NCBI RefSeq assembly: GCF_035917235.1
Contig: NZ_CP108423.1
Location: 8,151,501-8,215,500, forward strand
Reading direction: 5' to 3'
Length of the DNA: 64,000 bases
Source of the DNA: Streptomyces sp. NBC_01294
GTDB taxonomy: Bacteria > Actinomycetota > Actinomycetes > Streptomycetales > Streptomycetaceae
The notes below the pieces were generated by a model. That model had not been told where the DNA came from, did no database searches, and worked only from the letters and a program-made list of their open reading frames with translations. This document shows positions 19,137 to 29,463 of this stretch, piece after piece. The position numbers were made by a program, and so were the translations under genes. The first letter of the stretch is position 1, and every line of letters begins with the position of its first letter.

Positions 19137-19447
19137 ACGCCGCCTGCTCGCCTGCTCGCCTGCTCGCCTGCTCGCCTGCTCGCCCGCTCGCCTGCTTGGC
19201 GGGACCAGAGGGCGCCGGACGGTCCCGGATCCCGCTGCGGCGCCGTGGTCGTCGTTGGCTCATCGGATCTCGCACCGCTTGATCAGGATCTACTGGCCCG
19301 CGGCCAGTGGCCCGCCGAGGGGCAGATCGTCCACGTGGTCCCGACCGCGGGTGACCCACCGTCATCGCCTCGTCGTACTGCTCAGGTCGGAGTGCCGACG
19401 GCCGGAAATCATCATCAGGGCGCACCAGTAGCGCGAGGGACGCAGCC
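19137..19447. other. intergenic region with an octamer repeat array
   Basis: Apart from the tandem repeat at its left end (separate entry) no gene or clear promoter is seen. The following serine hydrolase start has only a weak GAGGGA upstream. Confidence 0.5.
19142..19197. repeat. tandem octamer repeat, 7 x GCCTGCTC
   Basis: Seven consecutive 8-base units, five identical and two with one change, begin 5 bases after the TetR stop. They have no dyad, so they are not a terminator. Confidence 0.85.
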
Positions 19448-20511
19448 ATGATGGCCGTCATGGCACAAGAACTTGGAACCCTCGCCCAGCAGACCGCGGA
19501 CCGGCTGGCCGAGCAGCGCGTCGGCGCCGTAGTGGCCGTCGTGGCGGAAGACGCCGTGGAGATCCGGGGTGCCGGCAGCACCGGCGCGGACCACGGCCGT
19601 GCCCCCGGCCCCGACACCCTGTTCGAGATCGGCTCGGTGACCAAGTCGTTCACCGCCCTGGCCCTGGCGCGCCTGGCATCCGCCGGCACGGTGGGCCTGG
19701 ACGAGCCGCTCGGCGATCTGCTGCCCGACGGGACGGCCGTACCGTCACGGGACGGCCGTCAGATCACCCTGCAGCATCTGGCCACCCACACCTCCGGCCT
19801 GCCGCGACTGCCCCGAGGCATGCTCCTCCAGGCTCTGCTGCGCCCGTCGAAGCCGGATCCGTACGCCGACTGCACGGCCGACGTCCTGCTGTCGGGGCTG
19901 GCCAGGACGCGCCTGGGGACCACGCCGGGGAAACGGTTCCGCTACTCCAACCTCGGCGCCGGGCTGCTGGGGCTGGCCCTCGCCCGCCGGGCCGGCACGG
20001 AGTACGAAGCCCTCATCACCCGCGAGATCTGCGCCCCGTTGGGCATGACCGACACCGTCGTGACGGTGGACGGCACCCGCTCGGAACGCTCCGCGCAGGG
20101 TCACGGCCGCCGCGGGCGCCCCGCCGCACCGTGGCACCTCGCCGACCTGGTGGGAGCGGGCGGCCTGCGGTCGACCGCGACCGACCTGGTGGCCTTCGTA
20201 CGGGCCCAGCTGGACGGCGGTCCCGCAGAGCTCGCCGAGGCGATCCGCCTGAGCCGTTCGGTCGAGCACCGTACGAGCCCCTTCGCCTGGGTGCACCTCG
20301 GCTGGATGGCTCACCGCCTCCACCCCCGGCAGGGCTCCCACCTCCAGGTCTGGCACAACGGAGGGACCGGGGGCTTCTCCTCCTTCGTCGGCTTCGACCC
20401 GAGAAGCGGCTTGCCGTCATCGCCCTCGGCAACACCCAGCGCCCGGTGGACGGCCCTGCCTTCGACCTCCTGCGCACCCTTCAGTCGGAGCATGCGGCCA
20501 TGCCGCACTGA
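19448..20511 (+). pseudogene. serine hydrolase (beta-lactamase/class C fold), one frame break
   Basis: About 354 residues from ATG 19448. The catalytic SxxK is SVTK (about residue 63), the YxN motif is YSN (about 166) and the third motif is HNGGTGG (about 302). Near 20400 one base is missing: GFDP is followed by EKRLAVIALGNTQRPVDG in the next frame, ending at 20511. No clear signal peptide is present, so it is probably a cytoplasmic esterase or peptidase rather than a resistance beta-lactamase. Confidence 0.8.
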
Positions 20512-20588
20512 CACGGCTCGGCGTCCGGCGGGGGCGGTGACCTCGTAGACTCGGTTCAAGATCCAAATGCACCGAGGCGGGGGACCCG

Positions 20589-21252
20589 ATGAACACACGC
20601 GAGATCCGAACGGCGACGAGACTCATCGGCCGGCGCAACACCTTGCGGTACCTGGCGGTCGGGGTCGGCGCCACACCGCTGGCCGCCTGCACCGGCAAGG
20701 ACAAACCGGCCGCCCCACCGTCCTCGTCGCCTGCCCCGTCCGGTTCCCCTTCCCCTTCGCTCTCGCACTCCCCGGCTGCCCCCACGTCCGCCACGTCCCC
20801 CACGTCCTCCGCGTCCGCTGCGAGCGGTGTCGTGGGGCGCGCCTTCGCGGAATTCGTGAAGGGCACTTGGGCGATCCGGTCGACCCTCCCCGGTGGCCAG
20901 GGCGGACGCAAGAGCGACGGCAGAGGCGGTCGCCGGCGCCGACGGCACCTGGAGCATCGTCTGGTCGGGTCCCGCCGGCACCTGGAACGGCCGGTGGAGC
21001 CACCAGCGAGGCCGCCTCGACATCCAGGTGCTCACCGGCCCCAAGGGGGAGGGCGAGGGCACCGACGTGTCCTTCGCCGAGCGCGTCCCCGACACCGTGG
21101 ACGACCGGGTCGCGCTCTCCCTGCCCTGGTACCCGCTGGGCGCCAACGACATGTTCGGCAAGCTGGAAGCCGCCTACAACGGAAGCGAACTGCGCATCCG
21201 CCACATGGATCTCTCCGGATCCATGTCGATCCACGTGTGCACGCGCACCTGA
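20589..21252 (+). pseudogene. secreted lipoprotein of unknown function, one frame break
   Basis: From ATG 20589 (GGGGGA upstream) a basic n-region (RRNTLRYLAV) leads to a lipobox PLAAC (Cys near residue 37). A Ser/Pro/Thr-rich linker follows, then a folded domain. Homology changes frame near 20895 (DARATAEAVAGADGTWS) and runs to 21252. The domain has a repeated Trp/Gly beta pattern (TWSIVWSGPAGTWNGRWS). Family not recognised; probably anchored outside the membrane. Confidence 0.6.
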
Positions 21253-21761
21253 CGGCCCTTGCCCTGCCGCGGGCCCCCGGACCGGCGGACCGGCGGACCG
21301 GCGGACCGGCGGACCGGCGGACCGGCACCCCATACTCCCCGTACCGGGTACCCGGTACCCGGATCCCTTCTCCACTCGATGCGACTTCGGTCCTCGCGGG
21401 CACCAGCCGGTCCCGGCCCGGGTACTGCTCCCGGTCCCGGTGAAGGTCGTTGCTCATTGCTCCCCTTCGTGAGGGTTGCGGCGGCCGGGTGTTCCCCGCG
21501 CCGGTCGCATGGCTCCGGAGGGCTGAGGTCGCCGGGAATCTGGTCTGCGGGGATTTGGCCGAGTGGGTCCCTTTCCCCGGAGTCCCTGGAACACCCCTCC
21601 ACCAAACCCGCTGTTCGGATGCGCATGCCGGAAGGTAAAGTCCCCTCCGGCGGAGGATCGACCCCACGGGCCCGACCGTAGCCGCCCTCTCCCACGCCAC
21701 CTTCACCTCCTCACGGAGCAGCCCCGGCATGTCGCCGGGGTCCTGGAAAGGCCCTTCGTCT
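21253..21761. other. intergenic region
   Basis: About 510 bases without a credible gene. It begins with an octamer array (separate entry). At about 21340-21362 is a nested palindromic GGGTACCCGGTACCC. At about 21722-21740 is a short stem-loop (CCCCGGC/GCCGGGG) just before the fibronectin-III gene. Confidence 0.5.
21279..21327. repeat. tandem octamer repeat, about 6 x ACCGGCGG
   Basis: Five perfect 8-base units at 21281-21320 plus partial units on both sides, 27 bases after the lipoprotein stop. In another register the unit is GCGGACCG, the same as the degenerate array at 52762. Confidence 0.85.
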
Positions 21762-23539
21762 GTGACCACTCGTACCCGGCTGAGCGCGCTGGCCACGACA
21801 GCCCTCCTCACCACGGTCGGCAGCGTCCTCGTCGCCACCCCGGCGACCGCCGCCACCCGCCCGTCACGCTCTCCGCGGACGACGTCACCGACAGCCCGGA
21901 TACCGCCGGCAACACCCCGGTTCCGTCGCACCCTCCACGATCTCCGCCACACCGCGTGGCGCCCGCCCGCCCGCCGGGCGCCTGTTCGACCGGTGGGTGG
22001 AGGCGGTCCCGGCGACGCCCGCCGGCCTGTCCGCCACGTACGACGCGATGACGGGCCAGGCCACCCTGCGCTGGACCGCGAGCAAGGAAACGGACCTCGC
22101 GGGCTACCGCGTGTACCGTCGGCTCGCCACCACGAGCTGGTCCAAGGCCAGCGGCTCCGCCCTGCTCACCGCCCCCTCCTTCACCGACGCGCTGCCGGCC
22201 ACCGGCCAGACCTTCTTCTACGAGGTCCGCACCGTCGACAAGGGCGGCCGCGAGTCCCGCGGCAGCCTCGACGTGTCGGCGACCTCCCTGGACCGGACCG
22301 GCCCGGCAGCCCCGGCCGGCCTGACGGCCACAGGCGACAGGTTCACCACCTTGCTGCGCTGGCAGCCCGTGGCCGATGCCGCCCGGTACGAGGTGTACGG
22401 GGCCGCGCAGTCGGCCGGCCCGTACACGCTGCTCGGCACGACCACCCAGCCGTCGTACGACGACCACCTCACGCCCGCCAACGCCCCCCGCCACTACCGC
22501 GTCCGAGCCCTCGACGCGAAGGGCAACCCGTCGGCGTTCTCCGCGACCGTGATCGGCGACGGCGTCGACCGGACGCCCCCGCAGGCCCCGACGGACCTGA
22601 CCACCTACGTCCAGGCGTCCGAGACCCGGGTCTCCTGGAAGATGCCGGACTCCTTCGACAACGACCGGGTGAACGGCGGCCACTTCCGCCTGTACCGCTC
22701 TCCGGGCACCACCCTCGACCCCGCCACGCTAACCCGCGTATCCTGCGTGAACACCGATTCCGCGTACGACCGCATGCGCGCCGACCAGGGCATGACCCCC
22801 GGCGCCCACTACACGTACGCCGTCACCGCGGTGGACGCGGCCGGAAGCGAGTCGGCGCTGTCCGCCCCCGTCACCGTCCGCAGCGGCGACCGCGTGGCCC
22901 CCGGCCCGGTCACCGGCCTGCGCGCCACACCACGCAACGACGGCATGCTGCTGAGCTGGGACGCTCCGGCAGAGGACGACATCGCCTCGTACTTCGCCTG
23001 GCGCGGAGTACGTCAGCCCGACGGCACGGTCCGCTGGCTCGAAAGCTGTTCGGAAGGCACGTCCGACCCGCAGGCGATGCTCTGCCCGTCCATCCCCGAC
23101 GGCGAGACCTACGTCTACGCCGTGATAGCCAAGGACCGCTGGGACAACCGGCTGCGGCTCGACGATCCGACGGTCGCCACGGTCACGGCCACCGAGCTGG
23201 ACCTCGTCCGTCCGTGACCGTCGTCACCACCGGGCTCCTCAACGGCGGGTCCTACGCCACGATGATCACCGGACCGAGCAGGCTCGTCGTTTCGTGGGGA
23301 TGCCACGACACCTCGCTGTGCGACCCGATCGTCGGCTATCGGGTCAGCAGGTGGAACCCGTCCACCGAGGCGTACGAACCGCTGCACGCCGGGCTGTTGC
23401 CGACCGAGACCAGGAACTACACGGACGACACGGCAGCGCAGGGGAACACGTACTTCTACACGTTCGAGGCGCTGCGGGCGGCAGCGGCAGCACGGCCATG
23501 TCCCACGCATGGGCGACGACCATCGCGGATCTCGTCTGA
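21762..23539 (+). pseudogene. secreted multi-fibronectin type III domain protein, frame-broken
   Basis: GTG 21762 starts a Sec signal peptide (RTRLSALATTALLTTVGSVL, then ATPATAA). The frame changes near 21865 (VTLSADDVTDSPDTAG) and near 21960. From about 21997 come repeated FnIII modules (PAGLSATYD, LRWTASKETDLAGYRVYR; PAGLTATGD; APTDLTTYV; VTGLRATPRNDGMLLSWDAP). A further shift near 23215 gives a last module (LVVSWGCHDTSLCDPIVGYRV). The end near 23539 needs one more shift. I count about five FnIII domains and no catalytic domain. It is probably a secreted adhesion or substrate-binding protein, or the binding part of a lost enzyme. Confidence 0.6.
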
Positions 23540-23645
23540 CCCGGCCCGGAACGAGCGGCGGATACGAGCGGCCTGCTCGGCAGGGTCTTCCGCCTGGGCG
23601 TTCTCCGTGCGCCGGGCCGTTCGCGGCGGCGGCCGGCGGTGCGTC

Positions 23646-24751
23646 TCAGCCGGTGGCGACCTGATCGTCGTCCTTGATGCTGGTCAGGAAGAACCCCGGA
23701 CATCCTCGGCGAGTAGTTCCGGCACCTCCATCGCGGCGAAGTGCCCGCCGCGGTCGAACTCGGACCAGTGCCTGATGTCGTACAACCGCTCGGCCAGCGG
23801 TCTCACCGACTGGGTGATGTCGTGCGCGAACACCGCCACGCCCACCGGCACCGGGCGCGGCTCGGTCCGCCGCGGCGTCTCGCGGTGCAGCCGCGCCGAG
23901 GATGCGGCGGTGGCGGTCAGCCAGTACAGCGAGACGTCGGTGAGCATCCGGTCGTCGCTGATCGTCGAGCGGGGGTCGGTCCACTGCGCGAAGCGCTCGG
24001 CGATCCAGGCCAGTTGGCCGACGGGAGAGTCGGTCAGCGCGTAGCCGATGGTCTGCGGGGTGGTGGCCTGCAGGGCCTGGTACGGCGGGCGGTTCGCCAT
24101 CAGCTGCCTGACCTTGTCCAGCCGGGCTTCATCCGTTGCGGACAGTTCGACGTCGGCGTCCGGGTCCGGCCGCGTCGGCAGGTAGTTGAGGTGCACCCCG
24201 ACCACCTGCTCGGGTGCCACCGCGCCGAGCGCCGTCGAGATGCCCGCGCCGAAGTCGCCGCCCTGCGCACCGTAGCGCTCGTACCCGAGACGGCGCATCA
24301 GCTCGGCCCAGGCCCGCGCGACGTGGACGCTGTCCCAGCCGCGCTGGTGGGTCGGCCCCGAGAAGCCGTAACCCGGGATGGACGGAATCACCAGGTGGAA
24401 GTCGCGCGACAGCGGCTCGATCACGTCCAGGAACTCCAGGAACGAACCGGGCCAGCCGTGGGTGAGGATCAGCGCGAGCGCGTCCGGCTTCGCCGACCGG
24501 ACGTGGACGAAGTGGATTTTCTGGCCGTCGATTTCGGTGGTGAAGTGCGGCAGCCCGTTGAGCTCGGCCTCGTGCGCACGCCAGTCGTAGCCGGTGCGCC
24601 AGTACGCGGCCAGCTCCTTCAGCCGCGCCAGCGGGAAGCCGTAGTCCCACCCGGCGTCGGCGACCTCGTTGGGCCAACGGGTGCGGGAGAGACGGTCGGC
24701 CAGGTCGTCGAGGTCGGTCTGGGGGATGTCGATGCGGAACGGCTTGATCAC
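23646..24751 (-). pseudogene. epoxide hydrolase, frame break close to the 3' end
   Basis: GTG 24751 behind GGAGGGAAGAACC. An N-terminal epoxide-hydrolase (EHN) domain (FRIDIPQTDLDDLADRLSRT) precedes an alpha/beta hydrolase. It has the oxyanion HGWPGS (about residue 99), the nucleophile Asp in QGGDFGAG (about 163), a Tyr-containing lid and the His in DRGGHFAAME (about 337). It would add water to an epoxide. Near 23695 one base is lost; the proper tail continues in the next frame to 23646 but affects only the last 15 residues. Two similar 17-base operators lie just upstream of the start. Confidence 0.85.
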
Positions 24752-24788
24752 GGTTCTTCCCTCCAGGAAGATTCATTCGCAGCCCAAA

Positions 24789-24831
24789 CGTTCGTGCCAC
24801 TAACGCGGCTAGATCGTTGGTAGCACTAACG
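24789..24831. promoter_or_regulatory. two imperfect 17-bp palindromes upstream of the epoxide hydrolase
   Basis: CGTTCGTGCCACTAACG (24789-24805) and CGTTGGTAGCACTAACG (24815-24831), 26 bases apart centre to centre, share the half-site CACTAACG. They lie 38-80 bases before the hydrolase start and look like a tandem operator for a TetR- or MarR-type repressor. Confidence 0.65.
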
Positions 24832-24915
24832 CAAGGGGGGAGGGGGAGGCCGCCATAAACCCGACCCCGCCTCCCGCCTCCCGAACGCGCCCCCCACCGG
24901 CCCGGCTGCACGCCG

Positions 24916-25160
24916 GTGTCTGTGGCCGTCGCTGACCGCCTCGTCGGCGAGTGTCTGGCCGCCGAGGGCGCGCACAAGGGACACTTCGCCGCACTGGTCG
25001 CCCTCGCCGAGGCCGGCGCGGCCGGCCAGGCCGGACTCGGCCGCCGCACCGGCATCTACCGCAGTGACACGCGGTCGCCGTCCGCCACGAGCTCGCCGAA
25101 TCCGAAGGCATCCGCCGCGACCCCGCCCCCGACGACCCGCCCCACGACGTCAAGGTGCTG
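24916..25160 (+). pseudogene. MarR-family regulator remnant
   Basis: A short frame encodes ECLAAEGAHKGHFAALVALA and QAGLGRRTGIYRSD, which resemble the start of a MarR winged helix. The expected next part (VAVRHELAESEGI...DPAPDD) is present but in another frame. Nothing resembling the dimerisation helices follows. Probably a decayed regulator, perhaps once the repressor of the divergent epoxide hydrolase. Confidence 0.45.
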
Positions 25161-25512
25161 ATTCACGAAGTGAGGAGGGCCGGCGTGCGCAATGGACCGC
25201 GGAGAGAGCAAGCCCTCGTCTTCCTGCGTGCCGAGCACGACAGTTCGACATCAACGATGACGACGGCGAGCACGACCATGACGTGCAGGTCCACTGCGAA
25301 CTCCGCGATCTGGCTCCACGGGAGAGCCCGGGACGGGAGCTCGGCCCCGCAGCTGAGGTTGGAGAGGAGTCCGGGGCCGTCACGGACGTGACACCCGCAG
25401 GGTGCCCCCGGAGGGCGCCGCCCATCCACTCGGCGAACGCTCGGCCCAGGTCCGGTCGCCGGCTGATTGTGTATCGACCGCCCGGCCCCCGATCGGAACC
25501 CGGCGCGCCGGG
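25161..25512. other. region without an assignable gene
   Basis: About 350 bases between the MarR relic and the Imm1-like frame. Plus-strand frames with an acidic segment (FDINDDDGEHDHD) cross it, but there is no clear start, ribosome-binding site or family. Confidence 0.4.
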
Positions 25513-25782
25513 TCAGGAGCTGCGGTCGTCCTCGATGCTCACGTCGGCGGGCCAGGTTGCGTGGGTGATGAAGTGCGCGACGGCACGGCACGCAAGGTCG
25601 AAGGTGACGGTGTCACGGTCGGCGTATGTGTCGATCTGCCCGTTGGACAGTGGATAGCGCCCAGAGCTGCTGTCGGCGTGCGGATCGACGAGGTGCTCCC
25701 AGGGGCTGCCATCGGTATCCGTCAGGACCACCATCGCGCGTTCGCCGTTCGTGACCACGGCCAGCTGCCTGCCCCTCGCCAC
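25513..25782 (-). pseudogene. Imm1-like immunity protein, C-terminal part
   Basis: About 89 residues from GTG 25782. LAVVTNGERAMVVLTD followed by RYPLSNGQIDTYADRDTV and AVAHFITHATWPADV match the C-terminal half of the Imm1 family (conserved SNGQ and HF...WP). Imm1 members neutralise a cognate polymorphic toxin such as a deaminase or nuclease. The N-terminal half is missing: upstream residues in this frame (CETCDSSHTSPTC) do not fit. No toxin gene is adjacent. Either truncated or shifted in frame. Confidence 0.5.
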
Positions 25783-25961
25783 GAAAATGTCCTCCGACCA
25801 GGAGCCCGGCCACGCGGAGCCCGGCGAGCAGGCGCAGGTCGGACTCGTATGTGATGAGTCACAAGTCTCACACCCGAAATCGAACCGCGGCTCCACCGCC
25901 GTTGTGCTTCCCCCCGGTTGCTCGGCCCAGCGGCAGCGCCCGGCCCCCGATGAGGGAGCTC

Positions 25962-26677
25962 CTAGCTGTTGCCCGACCTGAACAGGAAGTCCTCGACCGC
26001 GCGGAGATCGGTGTTCCAGTACGTGACCCGGGGCGTGGGGCCGACGGTGAGGGACTCGACCTCGTCCGACAGCCTGATGTCGAGCGGTGCCACATCCGTG
26101 TTGCTGTTGGGGGCGCGGTCCTGGTAGCCGAGGGAGAACGATGTGACGTTCGTCGTCTTCTGGCCGGCCCGAAGACGAACAGGCCCGCATACGCCTTCTC
26201 CTTCGGCCCGATCGTGGCGATGGCCCGCGGCTCGGACTCCATCGGACTGACCGGAGCTCCGATGTCGGTGCCGAAGCGGACGTACGGGTAGTGGTAGAGG
26301 GTGCAGGCCCTGTCGGTGAAGTTGGTGGCCGTGATGAGGAGGTGCTGGCCCGAATCCTGTCGCCACCCCGACGTGTCGATCGAGAGGTCGTTGTCATTGC
26401 AGGCCGCGATGGTGGTGTCACCGCCGCCGGGGCCGGCCGAGCCGCCACCCGGGCTCTGCGAGGGGCCGGTCGTACCGCCGCCACCGGGCTGGGCGGTGCC
26501 GGCCGTGCTCGGCGTACCGGAGGGCGTGGGGACGCCGGTCGCACTCGGGCTGCCGGAGGCGGTGGGGCTCTTGCCGTCGTCCGCGCCGCCGGACTGGCAG
26601 GCCGTGGACGAGAGGAGCGCGGCGATGGCCGGGACCCCAAGGGCGTAGGTCTTCCAGCTCTTGCGGGCAGTGCGCAT
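25962..26677 (-). pseudogene. DUF4232 lipoprotein, one frame break
   Basis: About 238 residues from ATG 26677. A lipobox SSTAC (Cys near 27) is followed by a Ser/Thr/Pro/Gly-rich linker. A DUF4232 domain follows (AACNDNDLSIDT...GQHLLITATNFTDRACTLYHYP). Near 26165 the homology changes frame (QKTTNVTSFSLGYQDRAP) and continues to the stop at 25962. DUF4232 proteins are exported, beta-sandwich-like and of unknown role. Confidence 0.75.
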
Positions 26678-26967
26678 GGTAGCCCCCGTGTGCCTTCACC
26701 TGGCTCGAAACGTGTGGTCGACCATTCGGTTGTGCCCGGCGGAATCGCTGGAATCCCCTTCCCGTGGGACCGTTACGGACCCAGGACGTGAAGTCACCAT
26801 TCCGTCCAAGTGGTCGTGGTCCCTCCACTGCCCGCCGGATCGTCCACCAGGTGATCCCGCCCTGCCCCCCTCGACCCCGACCCCATGGATCACCTGGCCC
26901 CGACGGGACCGCCGACCGCTACGCGCCTCCAAGGGGCCGCCATGGCCGACTCGGGGGACGCCTTCGC

Positions 26968-28154
26968 TCACGAGGTGCCGCGGCCCCCGGCGCACAACGC
27001 GTTGTCGATCAGGGTGCCGGCCGCGCCCTCCTGGGCCAGTATGTGCTCCGGGGTGTCGCCGCGTGCCTCGGACATGGAGACGACGGCGCTTCGCTTGCCG
27101 TCGTCGGTGACGCCGTTGTGGGTGATGTAGCCGCCGTCGCCGCCCTCGTGGCTCCAGTAGGTTCCCCCGCAGGTCAGGGGGCGTTCAACCAGGCCGAGCC
27201 CGTATCGGCCGCCGGGCCACAGCTGTTGGACCTCCGCGCTCACGGGGACGGTCTGCTTCATCTTGGCCAGTTGACCCTTCGGCAGCAGGCGGCCCCCGAG
27301 CAGGGCGCGGAAGAAGTCGTTCTCGTCCGGTGTGGTCGTGACCCACGAAAGGTTCTGGTGGTCCACCGGTATCTGTTCGGTGACGTCCACCACGGAACCG
27401 GGGCCGAAGAGCTGGTACGCCCGGGCGTGCGGACGGGGCAGGGTGGGCGAGGTGCCCATCCACCGGGTCTGGTCGAGGCCGAGCGGGCGCAGGATGCGGT
27501 CTTCGATCTCCCGGTGGGCTGGTTGACCGGTGGCCATCCGGATGATCATGTCCAGCAGGACGTAGCCGGTGTTGGAGTACTCCCAGCCCTCACCGGGCGG
27601 GAAGTTCGGCGCGTGGGCCATGGCTCGGGCAACCAGCTGCTCGGGGCTGTGGACGTCGTGGCGCTGCTGCCGGTATTCCTCCGGTGTGGTGTATCCGGGC
27701 AGGTCGTCGTGGATGCCGCTGGTGTGCTGGAGCAGTTGGCGGAGGGTGATCCGGCTGCCGTCGTTGCCGTTCCCCCGCACCACTCCTGGCAGTCGGCGGT
27801 CGACGGTGTCGTCCAGGGAGAGCCTGCCCTCCGCCTCCAGTTGGAGGACCACGGTGGCGACCATCGTCTTGGACGTGCTGGCCATGCGGAAGTACCCGTT
27901 GGACGAGACCGGGCGGCCGGTGCGCAGGTCGGCCGTGCCGCTCGTGGCGACCGACTGCCGACCGCCTGGTGCGACCGTGCGGGCCTGCACGCCGCTGACA
28001 CCGAGGGCGTGGATCGCCTCGGTGTCCCGGCGTAACTGGTCTGCGGCGGAGGAACCCGGGGGTCGGGCCACGGCGCTCGCCGCCGTGGCGGCGAGCAGCA
28101 GGCGGTGGCCGTGGCCAGTACCACGGAGAGGCGCGAGCGTGAAGTCGAAGTCAT
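26968..28154 (-). pseudogene. secreted serine-type D-Ala-D-Ala carboxypeptidase/beta-lactamase-fold hydrolase, one frame break
   Basis: ATG 28154 begins a Sec signal peptide (RSRLSVVLATATA); near 28100 the frame shifts and the signal continues (LLLAATAASAVA). The mature enzyme has SxxK as STSK (about residue 91), YSN (about 193) and a HEGGDGG motif (about 336) in place of KTG. About 390 residues, full length. It probably trims peptidoglycan peptides or cleaves esters outside the cell. Confidence 0.8.
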
Positions 28155-28291
28155 GGCGGAACGCTAGGTCCGCCCGACGGGCGGAGACCATCCGATGCAC
28201 CCCAGGATCGGAAGGGGGGATATCCCCCGGCACCCGTCGGGGAAGGGCCCACCCGCCTACGACCGGTGTTCCGACGACGACATGAGGTGAC

Positions 28292-28801
28292 TCAGGCCGG
28301 ATGCAGCACCGCCACGGCGATCTCACGCACACGGTCCTGCGTGATCCCGGTGCGCTGTTCGACGGCGAGCGGGTGCTCGTTGGGCTCCAGCTCGATGGAA
28401 GGGCGCTTGCCCACCGGTCGCGTGTGGGCGTTGGTCTTGAGGTTGGTGGTGCTCTCGGAGTAGAGCGCGAGCTCGGTGCTGAGCCAGCCGAAGTACGGCT
28501 TCTCGGCTTCACGGCCCTCCGTGTTCCACACCTCGAGAGCACGGGCGAAATTGTCCCTGCTCAGAGAGACCCAGACGCCCCACGAGAAGACGTCCTGGCT
28601 GCCGATCACCGGTATCTCGATCATCCCTCTGACGAAGAAGTGCTGGCCCTTGATCACACACTGGTCGGACGACAACATGCTGTCCGGATCACTTTCGAAG
28701 CTGGGGTCCCAGTCGTCAGGAGCCATGGCAGAGTAGGCCATGGGAAGGTCTGCGTGCTGTTCGCCGCAGGAGGAGCATGTGAAACCGAGATCGATAGACA
28801 T
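28292..28801 (-). CDS. DUF2199 domain protein
   Basis: 169 residues from ATG 28801. An N-terminal zinc-ribbon-like pair (FTCSSCGEQHADLP) precedes the DUF2199 core (QCVIKGQHFFVRGMIEIPV, FSWGVWVSLS, PYFGWL). The family has no known function. It is intact. An inverted-repeat relic of a mobile element starts 11 bases upstream of its start. Confidence 0.85.
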   Translation of the reverse strand: MSIDLGFTCSSCGEQHADLPMAYSAMAPDDWDPSFESDPDSMLSSDQCVIKGQHFFVRGMIEIPVIGSQDVFSWGVWVSLSRDNFARALEVWNTEGREAEKPYFGWLSTELALYSESTTNLKTNAHTRPVGKRPSIELEPNEHPLAVEQRTGITQDRVREIAVAVLHPA

Positions 28802-28811
28802 GGCGCGAGCC

Positions 28812-28888
28812 TAGGGCCTGTCCGGCGGATCATGCCGGGCGGCCCACCGGCGCTGAATCGCTGTAGCGACCCGCCGGACAAGGAGCTA
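28812..28888. repeat. 77-bp MITE-like unit with IS5-type ends
   Basis: The left end TAGGGCCTGTCCGGCGG and the right end (reverse complement TAGCTCCTTGTCCGGCGG) form imperfect inverted repeats around about 42 bases with no gene. The first 20 bases are an exact inverted copy of 30393-30412, the outer end of the IS5-like element. Confidence 0.55.
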
Positions 28889-28956
28889 GGTGGAACAGGT
28901 TGGGCCCGTCGAAAAATACTTCGACATCGGTCGCGTGATCGGGGACGCTTCGCGCG

Positions 28957-29463
28957 ATGACCAGAATCGACGACACGCCGCCCGCGTGGGACGAGCGCAC
29001 CCAGCTCACCACGTTTCTCGACTACGCACGTGACACCGCCCGCGCCAAGTGCGATGGCGTCTCGGTGGAGAACGCCCGCAAGGCGCTCCTGCCGGGCTCA
29101 CCGCTGATGACCATGAGCGGATTGATCAACCATCTCCGCTGGGTCGAGTACTACTGGTTCCAGGTGGTCTTCCTCGGCGAGGAAGACCAGGGCCCCTGGA
29201 CCGATGAGGACCCCGACCGCGAGATGCGTATCGCCGTCGACTTCCCGCTCACGCAGTTGCTCGACGAATACGCCGAACAGAGCGCCCGTTACCGCGAACT
29301 GGTCGCCGGGAACAGCCTGGACACCCAGGCCAAGGGAGCCGTCCGCGACGGTCTCCATGTCGACCTGCGCTGGATCCTCCTCCACCTCACCGAGGAGACA
29401 GCCCGCCACAACGGCCACCTGGACATCCTGCGCGAGATGCTCGACGGCCAGACCGGCGACTAG
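28957..29463 (+). CDS. DinB/DUF664 family protein
   Basis: 168 residues from ATG 28957. A four-helix DinB-like fold: TQLTTFLDYARDTARAKC, SGLINHLRWVEYYWF and HLTEETARHNGHLDILRE supply the expected metal-ligand His residues (HLRWVE and ETARHNGH). The family includes mycothiol-dependent transferases in actinobacteria. The gene is intact and its stop lies 13 bases before the stop of the convergent IS5-like transposase, inside a pair of IS5-type inverted ends. Confidence 0.85.
   Translation: MTRIDDTPPAWDERTQLTTFLDYARDTARAKCDGVSVENARKALLPGSPLMTMSGLINHLRWVEYYWFQVVFLGEEDQGPWTDEDPDREMRIAVDFPLTQLLDEYAEQSARYRELVAGNSLDTQAKGAVRDGLHVDLRWILLHLTEETARHNGHLDILREMLDGQTGD

Noticed and set aside
19142..19197. 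Octamer arrays as CRISPR
   Set aside because: Eight-base direct units without spacers, and no cas genes.
25161..25512. Possible gene with an acidic FDINDDDGEHDHD segment
   Set aside because: No start signal and no family; left as unassigned sequence.
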